Assembly: GCA_025980335.1 (NCBI GenBank)
Contig: JAICXO010000004.1
Location: 1 to 45,124 of the forward strand
Reading direction: 5' to 3'
DNA: 45,124 nucleotides
Origin: Sphingomonas sp.
GTDB lineage: Bacteria > Pseudomonadota > Alphaproteobacteria > Sphingomonadales > Sphingomonadaceae
Shown here: piece after piece, positions 27,622-35,375 of the stretch
Layout of the letters: every line of letters starts with the position of its first letter
Position numbering within the stretch: the first letter of the stretch is position 1
Notes under the pieces: model-generated
The model's input: the letters and a program-made list of their open reading frames with translations, nothing else
The model's database searches: none
Told to the model about the DNA's origin: nothing
Made by a program: the position numbers and the translations under genes

Positions 27622-29410
27622 CAGCCGCGACGTGTTCATCTCCTACGCTCGGCCGAGCGAGGACGCGGCGCAGCGCGTCGCCGGGGCGCTGAGGCAACAG
27701 GGCTTCAGCGTCTGGCGCGACGACGAGCTTCCCGCGCACCGCGCTTATTCGGACGTGATCGAGGAGCGGCTCAAATCCGCGAAGGCGGTCGTGGTGCTGT
27801 GGTCGGGCGAGTCGGCCAAGTCGCACTGGGTGCGCGCGGAGGCCGACACTGCGCGCGAGGCGGGGACGCTCGTGCAGGCGACGCTCGACGGCGCGCTTCC
27901 GCCAATGCCGTTCAACCAGATCCAGTGCGCGGACCTGAGCGGTTGGGGCGGCGACACCAGCTCGGCCGGCTGGAAGAAGCTGGAGGGCAGCGTCGCAGCG
28001 CTGATCGGAGGCGGCGAGGACGAGCCGGCGGCTCCGGCCGAAGCGCGCGTGCAGAAGGTGCGCGCGTCGATTTGCGTCCTGCCGTTCGTCAACATGAGCG
28101 GCGAGGAAGAGCAGGAATATTTCAGCGACGGCATCAGTGAGGACATCACGACCGATCTATCCAAGGTCTCCGCGCTCGAAGTGGTCGCGCGGAACACCGC
28201 GTTCGCCTTCAAGGGCCAGAATCCCGACGTGAAGGAGGTCGCCCGACAGCTGAGCGTCAGCCACGTCCTCGAAGGGAGCGTGCGCAAGGCGGGCAATAGA
28301 ATCCGGATCAATGCGCAGCTCATCGACGGGTCCACCGGCAAGCACTTATGGGCCGACCGCTTCGATCGCGACCTGACCGATATCTTCGAAATCCAGGACG
28401 AGATTTCCAAGGCGATCGTCGATGCGCTCAAGGTGAAGCTGCTGCCGGCGGAAAAGAAAGCCATCGAGAACCGCGGGACATCGAACGTCGAAGCCTACGA
28501 TCTGTACCTGATGGCCCGCCAGCAGTGGATCAGCGGCACCTTCGGCACGGTCCGGCGCGAGCAATCCATCGCCCGGCTGTGCAAGGAGGCCGTGCTGCTC
28601 GACCCCGATTATGCCCAGGCCTGGGCGCTCATGGGGCTCGCGCAGCTCGAGTTGCGGTTCGTGCACGGCCACGACGAAGATGCGCTGTCCGCCGCCGAGC
28701 ACGCCCTCCAGATCAATCCCGGGCTGGCCGAAGCCCTGTGCATCAAGGCGCGCTACCTCGAGGAAGGGGGCAGCACGGAAGAAGCGGAGAAGCAGATCAG
28801 GACCGCGCTGAAGCTCGACCCCGACTCGTGGGAGGTGAACCGCGAGGCTGCGCGGATGCTGTTCCGCCACGGCCATATTCGGGAGGCGATCCCATATTTC
28901 GCCAAGGCAGCGTCGCTGAACGATACCGACTGGCACAACGCCGTCATGCTCATCACTTGTTATCGCAGCACCGAGGACCAGGCGCACTTGCTGGCCGCGG
29001 CGCAAATGGTTCGCGAGCGCGTCCAGCGGGCCGTCACCATGGACCCGACCAACGGCACGGCGCTGGCGAGCGGCGCGTACGCGCTTGCCATGCTCGGCGA
29101 ACGCGATCGCTCCCGCGAATGGATGAGGCGCGCGCTGCTCCTCGATCCTGACAATCTGGTGATGCGCTACAATGCGGCCTGCACGCTGCTCGGTCAGCTT
29201 GGCGACGAGGATGAGGCGCTGAAAACGCTCGAATCCTTCTTCGCCAAGGTTACGAGCACCACGTGGATCTGGCACGCCGAATCCGATCCCGACTTCGAGC
29301 AGATCCGCGATCGTCCGCGCTTCAAGGAGATGATCGCGTCGGCAAAGCAGCGGCTGGGGATGGCCGAAGCCGCCGACGCACCCGTTCAATCCTCGCCGCA
29401 GCAGCAGTAG
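27614..29410 (+). CDS. TIR domain protein with TolB-like domain and TPRs (second of tandem pair)
   Basis: Paralogue (598 residues) of the preceding product, very similar across the TolB-like and TPR parts and more divergent in the TIR part. TIR covers about 4-130 (DVFISYARPSEDAAQ, SHWVRAE with the glutamate at residue 76), TolB-like about 148-275 (ICVLPFVNMSGEEEQEYFSD), TPRs about 290-590. No signal peptide or membrane helix. The eight-base overlap with the upstream stop points to coupled translation. The pattern of conserved effector-sensor backbone with a varied TIR suggests duplication followed by divergence. TIR may alternatively be a protein-interaction module. Confidence 0.87.
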   Translation: MPDSRDVFISYARPSEDAAQRVAGALRQQGFSVWRDDELPAHRAYSDVIEERLKSAKAVVVLWSGESAKSHWVRAEADTAREAGTLVQATLDGALPPMPFNQIQCADLSGWGGDTSSAGWKKLEGSVAALIGGGEDEPAAPAEARVQKVRASICVLPFVNMSGEEEQEYFSDGISEDITTDLSKVSALEVVARNTAFAFKGQNPDVKEVARQLSVSHVLEGSVRKAGNRIRINAQLIDGSTGKHLWADRFDRDLTDIFEIQDEISKAIVDALKVKLLPAEKKAIENRGTSNVEAYDLYLMARQQWISGTFGTVRREQSIARLCKEAVLLDPDYAQAWALMGLAQLELRFVHGHDEDALSAAEHALQINPGLAEALCIKARYLEEGGSTEEAEKQIRTALKLDPDSWEVNREAARMLFRHGHIREAIPYFAKAASLNDTDWHNAVMLITCYRSTEDQAHLLAAAQMVRERVQRAVTMDPTNGTALASGAYALAMLGERDRSREWMRRALLLDPDNLVMRYNAACTLLGQLGDEDEALKTLESFFAKVTSTTWIWHAESDPDFEQIRDRPRFKEMIASAKQRLGMAEAADAPVQSSPQQQ

Positions 29411-29442
29411 CGCTGCGCCAGCCGCGCCGTTAGAGCCGGGGC

Positions 29443-30651
29443 ATGGCCGAATTGTCGTCAACCGAACGCGATGCCGTCGAGCGCGCTGCCGCCGCGCCGA
29501 TGCTCGACCAGGTGCGCGCCTGGGCGGCGGTCAACAGCGGATCGCGCAATCTCGGCGGGCTCGAGCGGATGGCCGACCTGCTCGCGGACGCTTTTTCGGC
29601 GCTTCCCGGCGTGCTCAGGTTCGAGCAGCCGCAGCCGGTCGAGGCGGTCGATTCCTCCGGCAAGAGCGTGAAGGTCAAGCATGGCCGCCACCTTCACCTG
29701 ACCGTCAGGCCGACCGCGCCGCTCCAGCTCCTTTTCACCGGCCACATGGATACGGTTTACGGGCCCGAGCACGCGTTCCAGCAGACCCGCTGGATCGAGG
29801 AGGGGGTGCTGAACGGCCCGGGTGTCGCCGACATGAAGGGCGGCCTCGCGGTGATGCTCGCCGCGTTGAAGGCGGTCGAGCGAAGCCGGGGTTCGGACCG
29901 GCTCGGCTACGAGGTGGTGATCAACAGCGACGAGGAGGTTGGTTCGCTCTCCTCGGCATCGCTGCTCGCGCAGGCAGCGCACGGCAAGCGTGCGGCGCTG
30001 ACCTACGAGCCTGCGGCGCTTCCCGATGGAACCCTAGCCGGCGCGCGGCCCGGCAGCGGGAATTTCGCAATGCTCGTCCGCGGACGCTCGGCGCATGCCG
30101 GGCGCAATCCCGAGGACGGACGCAATGCCCTGCTCGCCGCCGCCGACCTGGCGCTTCGTCTCGACCGGCTGAAGCGGGGCGGATTGACCGTCAATCCTTC
30201 GCGCATCGAGGGTGGAAGTCCGAGCAACGTGGTGCCGGACCTCGCCATCCTGCGGGTGAACATGCGCCCGCGCACGCCCGAGATCGAGGCGGCGGCAAAG
30301 GGCGAGATGGCCGATGCGGTCGCCGCCGTCACGGCCGAACGCGAGGTGGAAATCGAGCTGAGCGGCGGGTTCGGGCGGCCGCCCAAGCCGCTCACGCCTG
30401 CCGCCGAAGCACTGTTCGATCTCGTGCGGCAGGCCGGCGCGGACGTCGGCCAGACGATCGCATGGCAGCCGACGGGCGGCGTGTGCGACGGCAATAATAT
30501 CGCTGCGTGCGGCGTGCCCGTGGTCGACACCATGGGCGTGCGCGGCGGCAAGATCCACAGCATGGAGGAATATCTGATCACCGAAAGCCTCGGCGAGCGC
30601 GCTGCCTTGTCGGCCCTGACCATCCTGCGCCTGATGCGGGAGCCTGCATGA
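29443..30651 (+). CDS. M20 family zinc peptidase/deacylase in the ast operon
   Basis: Dizinc amidohydrolase of 402 residues of the ArgE/DapE/carboxypeptidase G2 group. Ligands are visible in FTGHMDTVYG (His), GPGVADMKGG (bridging Asp), NSDEEVGS (catalytic and metal Glu), LTYEPA (Glu) and GGKIHSMEEY (His); the dimerisation domain lies between about 190 and 300 (GRSAHAGRNPEDGRNA). It overlaps astA by ATGA and so belongs to arginine succinyltransferase catabolism. AstE, the usual succinylglutamate desuccinylase, is an M14 enzyme; an M20 protein here may do that step, which is an inference. Confidence 0.9.
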   Translation: MAELSSTERDAVERAAAAPMLDQVRAWAAVNSGSRNLGGLERMADLLADAFSALPGVLRFEQPQPVEAVDSSGKSVKVKHGRHLHLTVRPTAPLQLLFTGHMDTVYGPEHAFQQTRWIEEGVLNGPGVADMKGGLAVMLAALKAVERSRGSDRLGYEVVINSDEEVGSLSSASLLAQAAHGKRAALTYEPAALPDGTLAGARPGSGNFAMLVRGRSAHAGRNPEDGRNALLAAADLALRLDRLKRGGLTVNPSRIEGGSPSNVVPDLAILRVNMRPRTPEIEAAAKGEMADAVAAVTAEREVEIELSGGFGRPPKPLTPAAEALFDLVRQAGADVGQTIAWQPTGGVCDGNNIAACGVPVVDTMGVRGGKIHSMEEYLITESLGERAALSALTILRLMREPA

Positions 30652-31661
30652 GCTTCCGGATCCGCGCTGCGCGGCAGAGCGACCTTCGCGCCTTCTACAA
30701 TCTCGCCAAGCTGACCGGCGGCGGCTTCACCAACCTCCCGGCGGAGAAGGCGACGCTCGAGGCCAAGCTCGACAAGAGCGCGGCGGGGTTCGGGCGCGAG
30801 ACGGATACGCCCGGCGACGATCTCTACGTGTTCATGCTCGAAAATTGCGAGACAAAGCAGATCCGCGGCACGTGCCAGGTGTTCGGCGCGGTCGGGACCG
30901 ACCGGCCGTTCTACTCGTATCTGATCTCGACGCTGACTCAGAGGAGCGACGAGCTCGCCAAGACCTTCCGCAACCAGCTCCTCAACCTCACCACCGATCT
31001 CGAGGGATCGAGCGAGGTGGGCGGCCTCTTCCTCCATCCGCACGAGCGCGCCGGCGGCCTCGGGCTGCTGCTCGCGCGCTCGCGCTATCTGTTCATCAAG
31101 GCGCATCGTGAGCGCTTCGGAGATGCCGTGCTTGCCGAGCTTCGCGGCGTGATGGACGAGGGCGGCCATTCGCCCTTCTGGGACGCGATCGGCGGCCGCT
31201 TCTTCGGCATGACCTTCCCCGAGGCGGACGAGTTCAACGCGGTGCACGGCACGCAATTCATCGCCGACCTGTTCCCCAAGAGCCCGATCTACATGTCGAT
31301 GCTGCCCGAAAGCGCCCGCGCGGTGATCGGACAGCCGCATCCGACTGGCCGGGCAGCGCTGAAGATGCTGGAGAACGAAGGGTTCGTGTGGGACTGCTAC
31401 GTCGACATTTTCGACGGCGGGCCGACCGTGACTGCGCGCACGGACGACATCCGCACCATCAGGGCAGCAAGCACCCTGCGCGTGCTCGATCGCGAGCCGG
31501 CCGGCGGCGAGCCGATGCTCGTTGCCCACGGCCGGCTGCACGACTTCGTCGCCTGCTATGCTACGGTCGAGGTGAGCGATGACGGGGCCGCAATCGACTC
31601 GGCGGCGCGCAAGCTCCTCGACGTTGACAGCGGCGAAGAGGTGATGGCGGTGCCGCGCTGA
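30648..31661 (+). CDS. astA: Arginine N-succinyltransferase
   Basis: AstA of 337 residues, which transfers succinyl from succinyl-CoA to arginine in the first step of the AST pathway. Recognised from the GNAT-like N-terminus (RIRAARQSDLRAFYNLAKLT, GGGFTNLPA), EVGGLFLHPHERAGGLGLLL with the CoA-binding loop, the HSPFWDAIGGRFFGM-type motif (here HSPFWDAIGGRFFGMTF) and DLFPKSPIYM. The ATG at 30648 follows GGGAG and overlaps the M20 gene by four bases. Its TGA overlaps the astB ATG. Confidence 0.95.
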   Translation: MSFRIRAARQSDLRAFYNLAKLTGGGFTNLPAEKATLEAKLDKSAAGFGRETDTPGDDLYVFMLENCETKQIRGTCQVFGAVGTDRPFYSYLISTLTQRSDELAKTFRNQLLNLTTDLEGSSEVGGLFLHPHERAGGLGLLLARSRYLFIKAHRERFGDAVLAELRGVMDEGGHSPFWDAIGGRFFGMTFPEADEFNAVHGTQFIADLFPKSPIYMSMLPESARAVIGQPHPTGRAALKMLENEGFVWDCYVDIFDGGPTVTARTDDIRTIRAASTLRVLDREPAGGEPMLVAHGRLHDFVACYATVEVSDDGAAIDSAARKLLDVDSGEEVMAVPR

Positions 31662-32917
31662 TGCTGAGAGAAATCAACTTCGACGGGATCGTCGGGCCGA
31701 GTCACAATTATGCGGGGCTGAGCTTCGGCAATGTCGCCTCGATGGGGCATGCGGGCGAAGTGTCGGAGCCCCGCGCGGCGGCGCTGCAGGGCGTCGACAA
31801 GATGCGGGCGAACCTCGCGCTCGGGCTTGCGCAAGGCGTGTTCCTGCCGCCGCAGCGACCGCACCGCGGATGGCTCGGGCGGCTCGGCACGACCATCGAG
31901 CAGGCGGAGCCGGCGCTCGCCGCCAATGCGATGTCGGCATCGGCCATGTGGGCCGCCAATGCAGCGACGGTTTCGCCCGCACCCGACACCTCCGACCGCA
32001 AGTGTCATCTGACGCCGGCCAACCTGCGCACCATGCCGCACCGCAGCCATGAATGGCGCTCGACTCTCGGTCAGTTGCTGATCGCGTTCCGGGACGGCGC
32101 GCATTTCCAGGTTCATGCACCGGTGCCGCACGCTTTCGGCGACGAAGGCGCGGCGAACCACATGCGGCTCGCGGCGGCTCATGGCGAATCCGGCCTCGAG
32201 ATTTTCGTCTATGGGATATCCGGCGGCGGCTTTCCCGCGCGCCAGCATGTCGAAGCATCGAAGGCAGTCGCCCGGCTTCACCTGCTCGATCCCGAGCGCA
32301 CCGTCTTCGCGCAGCAGTCGGAGGAGGCAATCGCCGCCGGCGCGTTCCACAACGACGTCGTCGCGGTTGCGAACGAGCGAGTCCTCTTTGCGCACGAGCA
32401 GGCGTTCGCCGACAAGCAGCCGCTGCTCGACATGGCGCAGGCGAAGGTGCCCGGGTTCGAATATGTCGAAGTTGCGGCGGCCGACGTGCCGCTCGCGGAC
32501 GCGGTCAAATCGTATCTGTTCAATGCGCAGCTGGTGACCCCACCAGACGGGGAGATGACGCTGATCGTTCCGGCCGAGGTCAAGGCAACCGAGTCGGTGT
32601 GGCGCTGGATCGAGCGGCACGTCGCCGGCAACGGTCCAATCCGCAGAGTGGAAGTCGTCGACGTGCGTCAATCGATGGCGAACGGCGGCGGTCCGGCGTG
32701 CCTGCGGCTCCGTGTCGTCGCCGACCCAGCGACGATCGACCCACGATTTCTGGTCGACGAAGCCAAGCTCGATCGAATCGCCGACGTCATCCGCCGTACC
32801 TGGCCCGAGCAAATTGCGCATGACGAGCTTCAGAGCCCGGCGCTGATCGCCGAGATCGAAAGCGCCCGCGCCGCGCTGCTCAATGCGCTCGGGCTCGCCG
32901 AGCTGATCCAAGGCTGA
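31661..32917 (+). CDS. astB: N-succinylarginine dihydrolase
   Basis: AstB of 418 residues, which hydrolyses succinylarginine to succinylornithine, CO2 and ammonia in the second AST step. The amidinotransferase-fold markers are clear: INFDGIVGPSHNYAGLSFGN at the N-terminus, GAFHNDVVAVAN (histidine region, about 225) and SMANGGGPACLRLRV near residue 345 with the catalytic cysteine. It starts one base inside the astA stop (TGATG). astC and astD are not in the window; transcription appears to end soon after this gene. Confidence 0.95.
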   Translation: MLREINFDGIVGPSHNYAGLSFGNVASMGHAGEVSEPRAAALQGVDKMRANLALGLAQGVFLPPQRPHRGWLGRLGTTIEQAEPALAANAMSASAMWAANAATVSPAPDTSDRKCHLTPANLRTMPHRSHEWRSTLGQLLIAFRDGAHFQVHAPVPHAFGDEGAANHMRLAAAHGESGLEIFVYGISGGGFPARQHVEASKAVARLHLLDPERTVFAQQSEEAIAAGAFHNDVVAVANERVLFAHEQAFADKQPLLDMAQAKVPGFEYVEVAAADVPLADAVKSYLFNAQLVTPPDGEMTLIVPAEVKATESVWRWIERHVAGNGPIRRVEVVDVRQSMANGGGPACLRLRVVADPATIDPRFLVDEAKLDRIADVIRRTWPEQIAHDELQSPALIAEIESARAALLNALGLAELIQG

Positions 32918-32927
32918 ATCCCGAAAC

Positions 32928-32944
32928 GGAACAGAAGCTGTTCC
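32928..32944 (+). terminator. Possible terminator after astB
   Basis: A perfect inverted repeat GGAACAG-AAG-CTGTTCC lies 10 bases after the astB stop. The stem is only 7 bp and is followed by TTACC rather than a long T tract, so it is a weak or uncertain terminator; the first arm also resembles the GGAAC element of EcfG-type promoters but lacks a matching -10. Confidence 0.35.
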
Positions 32945-32955
32945 TTACCGTGACT

Positions 32956-32974
32956 TTAACCTTGTCTCTTAGGC
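32956..32974 (+). promoter_or_regulatory. TTAACC...GTCTCTTAGGC element, copy 1
   Basis: TTAACCTTGTCTCTTAGGC lies 45 bases before the start at 33019. The 11-base core and the TTAACC part recur 1.15 kb away at the same distance before another small gene (34172). The arrangement suggests a shared promoter or regulator site; the TTAA half resembles part of a CtrA box, but the spacing here does not fit. Confidence 0.4.
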
Positions 32975-33018
32975 TTTGAAGGGCTCAAAACAGCGCTTGA
33001 GGGGTTCAAGCGTTAACG

Positions 33019-33360
33019 ATGGCAAGTCTCCGCAAGATCGGCCGGCTGTTCACGATCAAGACGCGCTTCGAGGCGTGGCTGGTGATCTACGCGATCGCGC
33101 TTGGCGCCGTGGAGCGCGGACGACTCTACCTGGAAACCTATCCAGGCTACGGCGGCTGGCTGCTCGCGCTTGCCTGCACGGGCGTCGTTTTCGTCGCGGG
33201 CGCCAAATTGCTCGATTCGGTCAGGGCGCCGGAGCCGGCAATCGCTGCCGGTCCCTATCGCGCGCGGATGCGCCGCCGTTCGATCATTGGTCGTAGTCGA
33301 CCCACGCGCCTGCCGATTGGTCGCGTTTCAGAGTCACCGATTTCACGTCGCACAGATTGA
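33019..33360 (+). CDS. Small two-helix membrane protein
   Basis: Protein of 113 residues with a basic N-terminus (ASLRKIGRLFTIKTRFE) and two hydrophobic segments, WLVIYAIALGAVE and GWLLALACTGVVFVAGAKLL, separated by ERGRLYLETYPGYGG. The first 68 residues match a small conserved sphingomonad membrane protein of unknown function. The last 35 residues are basic and read through 77 bases that are antisense to the 3' end of the next gene, so the C-terminal tail may be a late extension. The ribosome binding site is weak; the TTAACC/TCTTAGGC element lies 45 bases upstream. Confidence 0.7.
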   Translation: MASLRKIGRLFTIKTRFEAWLVIYAIALGAVERGRLYLETYPGYGGWLLALACTGVVFVAGAKLLDSVRAPEPAIAAGPYRARMRRRSIIGRSRPTRLPIGRVSESPISRRTD

Positions 33361-33625
33361 TTCCCGCCCAGGTGACCGGCGGAGCGCCGGGCACCTCGGC
33401 ACGGATGTCGAACGCGCAATCCGGATTATCGAACTTGACCGGCGTCCGGGCCCCGGGGGCCGGCGCATTGCCGAGCGCCTTCCAGTCGTTGCTCTCGGCG
33501 CGGCGGATCGACAGCTTGCCGAGCGCCGCGCCGGTGCCGTTGACGAGCGTGAAGTCGGACGCGCCGGCGTAGGCAACCGACGCGGACCCGAGCAGCACGA
33601 GCAATAGTGCAAATCTCTTCGCCAT
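33284..33625 (-). CDS. Secreted small protein with one intramolecular cysteine pair
   Basis: Exported protein of 113 residues: the signal peptide is MAKRFALLLVLLGSASVAYA, cleaved before GASDFTLVN. The mature domain is beta-rich (FTLVNGTGAALGKLSIRRAE, KFDNPDCAFDIRAEV, WAGINLCDVKSVTLKRD) with two cysteines. This pattern is familiar from small exported alphaproteobacterial proteins that combine a 'VNGTG/IRxxES' opening with a 'DCxFDI' core; no activity is known. Its last 77 bases overlap the opposing gene at 33019-33360. Confidence 0.82.
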   Translation of the reverse strand: MAKRFALLLVLLGSASVAYAGASDFTLVNGTGAALGKLSIRRAESNDWKALGNAPAPGARTPVKFDNPDCAFDIRAEVPGAPPVTWAGINLCDVKSVTLKRDQSAGAWVDYDQ

Positions 33626-33681
33626 GAGCGCCACCATATGCCGGTGGCGCTCGCGAGGAAATGCCGGAATGTCAGCCCAGG

Positions 33682-33936
33682 TCAGGCGGCGTTGAGCTCG
33701 GCGTAGGTCGGACGCTTCCCGCTCCAGAACATGGGCGCGGCCGCGGGGCCGTGGGTCATCGCGTCGGTCAGCGGAAGCGCGGTCGAGCAGAACGCGCATT
33801 CGGCCGACATCCGGCCGATCAGCCAGTGGGTGCGGCCGCAGCCGGGGCAGTGATTGACCTCGCCGTCGTGATAGACTGCGTGGTACCCGCGCGCATTCGG
33901 ATTGAAGTTGCGGCGGGACTCGAGCGAACTCAGCAT
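33682..33936 (-). CDS. Small zinc-ribbon protein
   Basis: Protein of 84 residues. HCPGCGRTHW and ECAFCSTALPL give two CxxC knuckles 16 residues apart, a zinc-ribbon arrangement. It starts MLSSLESRRNFNPNARGYHA and ends with a Pro/Tyr-containing tail. ATG at 33936 is preceded by AAGGAAAG; an in-frame start eleven codons upstream is less well placed. No enzymatic domain is present, so a nucleic-acid or protein-binding role is possible but unproven. Confidence 0.82.
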   Translation of the reverse strand: MLSSLESRRNFNPNARGYHAVYHDGEVNHCPGCGRTHWLIGRMSAECAFCSTALPLTDAMTHGPAAAPMFWSGKRPTYAELNAA

Positions 33937-34109
33937 GGTGCTTTCCTTCGGAACCATTTGACCCGTCAACGAGCGGCGAGTCGTTAGGTTTCAAGGATGA
34001 TCCGCGTCCGGTTCCGGCGTGTCATCCTGGCGCAATCCGGCTGTTCCACGGCGGGACATTAGCCGTTATTGAAGTGAGTCGTTCCGGGGGCAGCTTTTCG
34101 GCTGCGGAA

Positions 34110-34126
34110 TTAACCGTCTCTTAGGC
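34110..34126 (+). promoter_or_regulatory. TTAACC...GTCTCTTAGGC element, copy 2
   Basis: TTAACCGTCTCTTAGGC lies 46 bases before the GTG start at 34172 and shares TTAACC plus the 11-base GTCTCTTAGGC with the element at 32956. In this copy the arrangement is TTAA-N7-TTAG, one base from the CtrA consensus TTAA-N7-TTAA. Confidence 0.45.
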
Positions 34127-34171
34127 ATTCCGGGCTGATGGTCCGGGGGTTCTCTAGCGGAGGGGGGACCA

Positions 34172-34348
34172 GTGGAGTCGAACGAGCGTTATTATCGAAG
34201 GCGCGCCGTCGAGGAACGAATGGCCGCCCAGCGTGCAATGACCGAAGCGGCGCGGGTGTGGCACGCCAAGCTCGCCCATGACTTCGCGGAGCGCGCAAGC
34301 GCCTGCACGACCGCCGCCGTTTGCACCGGAACCGCCATCGCCGGTTAA
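34172..34348 (+). CDS. 58-residue basic helical protein
   Basis: A short gene starting GTG, with GGAGGGGGGACCA directly before it. It encodes ESNERYYRRRAVEERMAAQR followed by MTEAARVWHAKLAHDFAERA and a small tail with two cysteines. I recognise the RYYRRRA-E-x-A-A pattern with a later HxxLAxxxxxRA helix as a small conserved sphingomonad protein of unknown function. It lies behind a promoter-like element shared with the gene at 33019. Confidence 0.7.
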   Translation: MESNERYYRRRAVEERMAAQRAMTEAARVWHAKLAHDFAERASACTTAAVCTGTAIAG

Positions 34349-34378
34349 TCTTGAATCCATCAAAAATTCATCCCAATC

Positions 34379-34546
34379 ATGGTGGGCGTGGACGATTGGG
34401 AGCACCATTTTCTTGAGAAGAGCCGCCGCCGTTTCGAGAAGGAACGGGTCGAACGGCAGCGCGAGCGCACCCGCCTGACGCTCGCCACTGCGCTCCTCGT
34501 CCTGCTGTTCGTCTTGGCCATCACTGCACTCGCTTTCTTCGCCTGA
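34379..34546 (+). CDS. 55-residue single-span membrane protein
   Basis: A short ORF giving MVGVDDWEHHFLEKSRRRFE, a highly charged helix up to about residue 32, and then a hydrophobic helix (LTLATALLVLLFVLAITALA) ending FFA. It follows the 58-residue gene by 30 bases and likely shares its transcript. No strong ribosome binding site is seen before the ATG; a GTG two codons in is an alternative start. The charged helix plus C-terminal anchor is why it is called. Confidence 0.6.
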   Translation: MVGVDDWEHHFLEKSRRRFEKERVERQRERTRLTLATALLVLLFVLAITALAFFA

Positions 34547-34549
34547 CGA

Positions 34550-35068
34550 TCAGGGCGTCTCCGCTTCGGTTTCCTCGATCGCGTCGAGCACCGCCTCGGG
34601 GGCGACCCGCTGCTTCATTTCCTCGATCTCCTGCTGCCCGCTCGTCGGGACATGCATTCGGTCGGCGATCGTCGAGACGAGCTCGACGAGCTTGGTGATC
34701 TCCGCCTCCGCGAGCAGGCTGACCTGGAGGTCGAGCTCGGCCCGCCGATCCGCCGCAGCGGCCATGCGGTTCTGGGTGATGAGGATGAAGGTCGAAAGGA
34801 AGATCGCTTCGACCGACGCGACCATCGCCAGGATGACGAAGGTCGGGTCCCATGGCTTCACGCCCGGAATCGAGCCGAGGTTGGCAACGATCCAGAAGCC
34901 ATAGATCGCCGCGTGGACATAGACGAAATAGAGGCTCCCGGTGAATCGGGTGATTGCGCGCGCGACTCGCTCCTCGAAGCCGGCGTGGGCTTCCTCATCC
35001 GCGCGGCGCTTGCGAAGCGCGTCGATGTTGCGCCTGAGCGCGCTGTTGAGGCTGCGGTCGTCGGTCAT
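34550..35068 (-). CDS. DUF1003 inner-membrane protein
   Basis: Protein of 172 residues matching DUF1003: a charged N-terminus, the conserved RFTGSLYFVYVHAAIYGFW (first helix, about 45-65), ANLGSIPGVKPWDPTFVILA, then SVEAIFLSTFILITQNRM (second helix) and ADRRAELDLQVSLLAEAE leading into a cytoplasmic helix. ATG at 35068 was chosen because the open frame upstream runs through the antisense of tRNA-Arg. Role unknown for the family. It converges with the 55-residue gene with three bases between stops. Confidence 0.92.
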   Translation of the reverse strand: MTDDRSLNSALRRNIDALRKRRADEEAHAGFEERVARAITRFTGSLYFVYVHAAIYGFWIVANLGSIPGVKPWDPTFVILAMVASVEAIFLSTFILITQNRMAAAADRRAELDLQVSLLAEAEITKLVELVSTIADRMHVPTSGQQEIEEMKQRVAPEAVLDAIEETEAETP

Positions 35069-35178
35069 TCGCGGCGCCAACGAAAGCTGGAGCAGCAGCG
35101 TTCCGGCGGGGCCCGGCGAAGGGTTGCGCCGCGCGCATGACGCCCCTATGTCGCGCCCCTGCCGTTTCCGGCACCCGC

Positions 35179-35255
35179 GCGCCCGTAGCTCAGCTGGATA
35201 GAGCACCAGACTACGAATCTGGGGGTCAGAGGTTCGAATCCTTTCGGGCGCGCCA
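35179..35255 (+). tRNA. tRNA-Arg (anticodon ACG)
   Basis: A full cloverleaf is visible: acceptor arms GCGCCCG and CGGGCGC, D arm GCTCAGCTGGATAGAGC, anticodon stem CCAGA/TCTGG with loop CTACGAA (anticodon ACG, read as ICG), T arm with GGTTCGAATCC, discriminator G and encoded CCA. A T run follows directly. It decodes CGN arginine codons, and the adenosine at the wobble position would be deaminated by TadA. Confidence 0.97.
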
Positions 35256-35305
35256 TTTTTTCCTCTGTGCTTCAATCATTTAGCTAAGTTCTGCAGCGCC
35301 GGGGC

Positions 35306-35331
35306 TGTCCGGCTTCCGCCCATTGCGGACA
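35306..35331. repeat. Short repeat with CCCATTGCGGACATT core, copy 1
   Basis: TGTCCG and CGGACA form a 6-bp inverted repeat around GCTTCCGCCCATTG, just after tRNA-Arg. A related copy is at about 36124-36150. The core is a small dispersed sphingomonad intergenic element. Confidence 0.55.
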
Positions 35332-35375
35332 TTAGCTCGTCTGCTAGGCTCCGCTGATTGCCGGGGGGCCGTCGG

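Noticed and set aside
35086-35275. N-terminal extension of the DUF1003 gene with ERIRTSDPQIRSLVLYPAEL
   Set aside because: This peptide is the known false product of reading the antisense of tRNA-Arg; the real start is at 35068.
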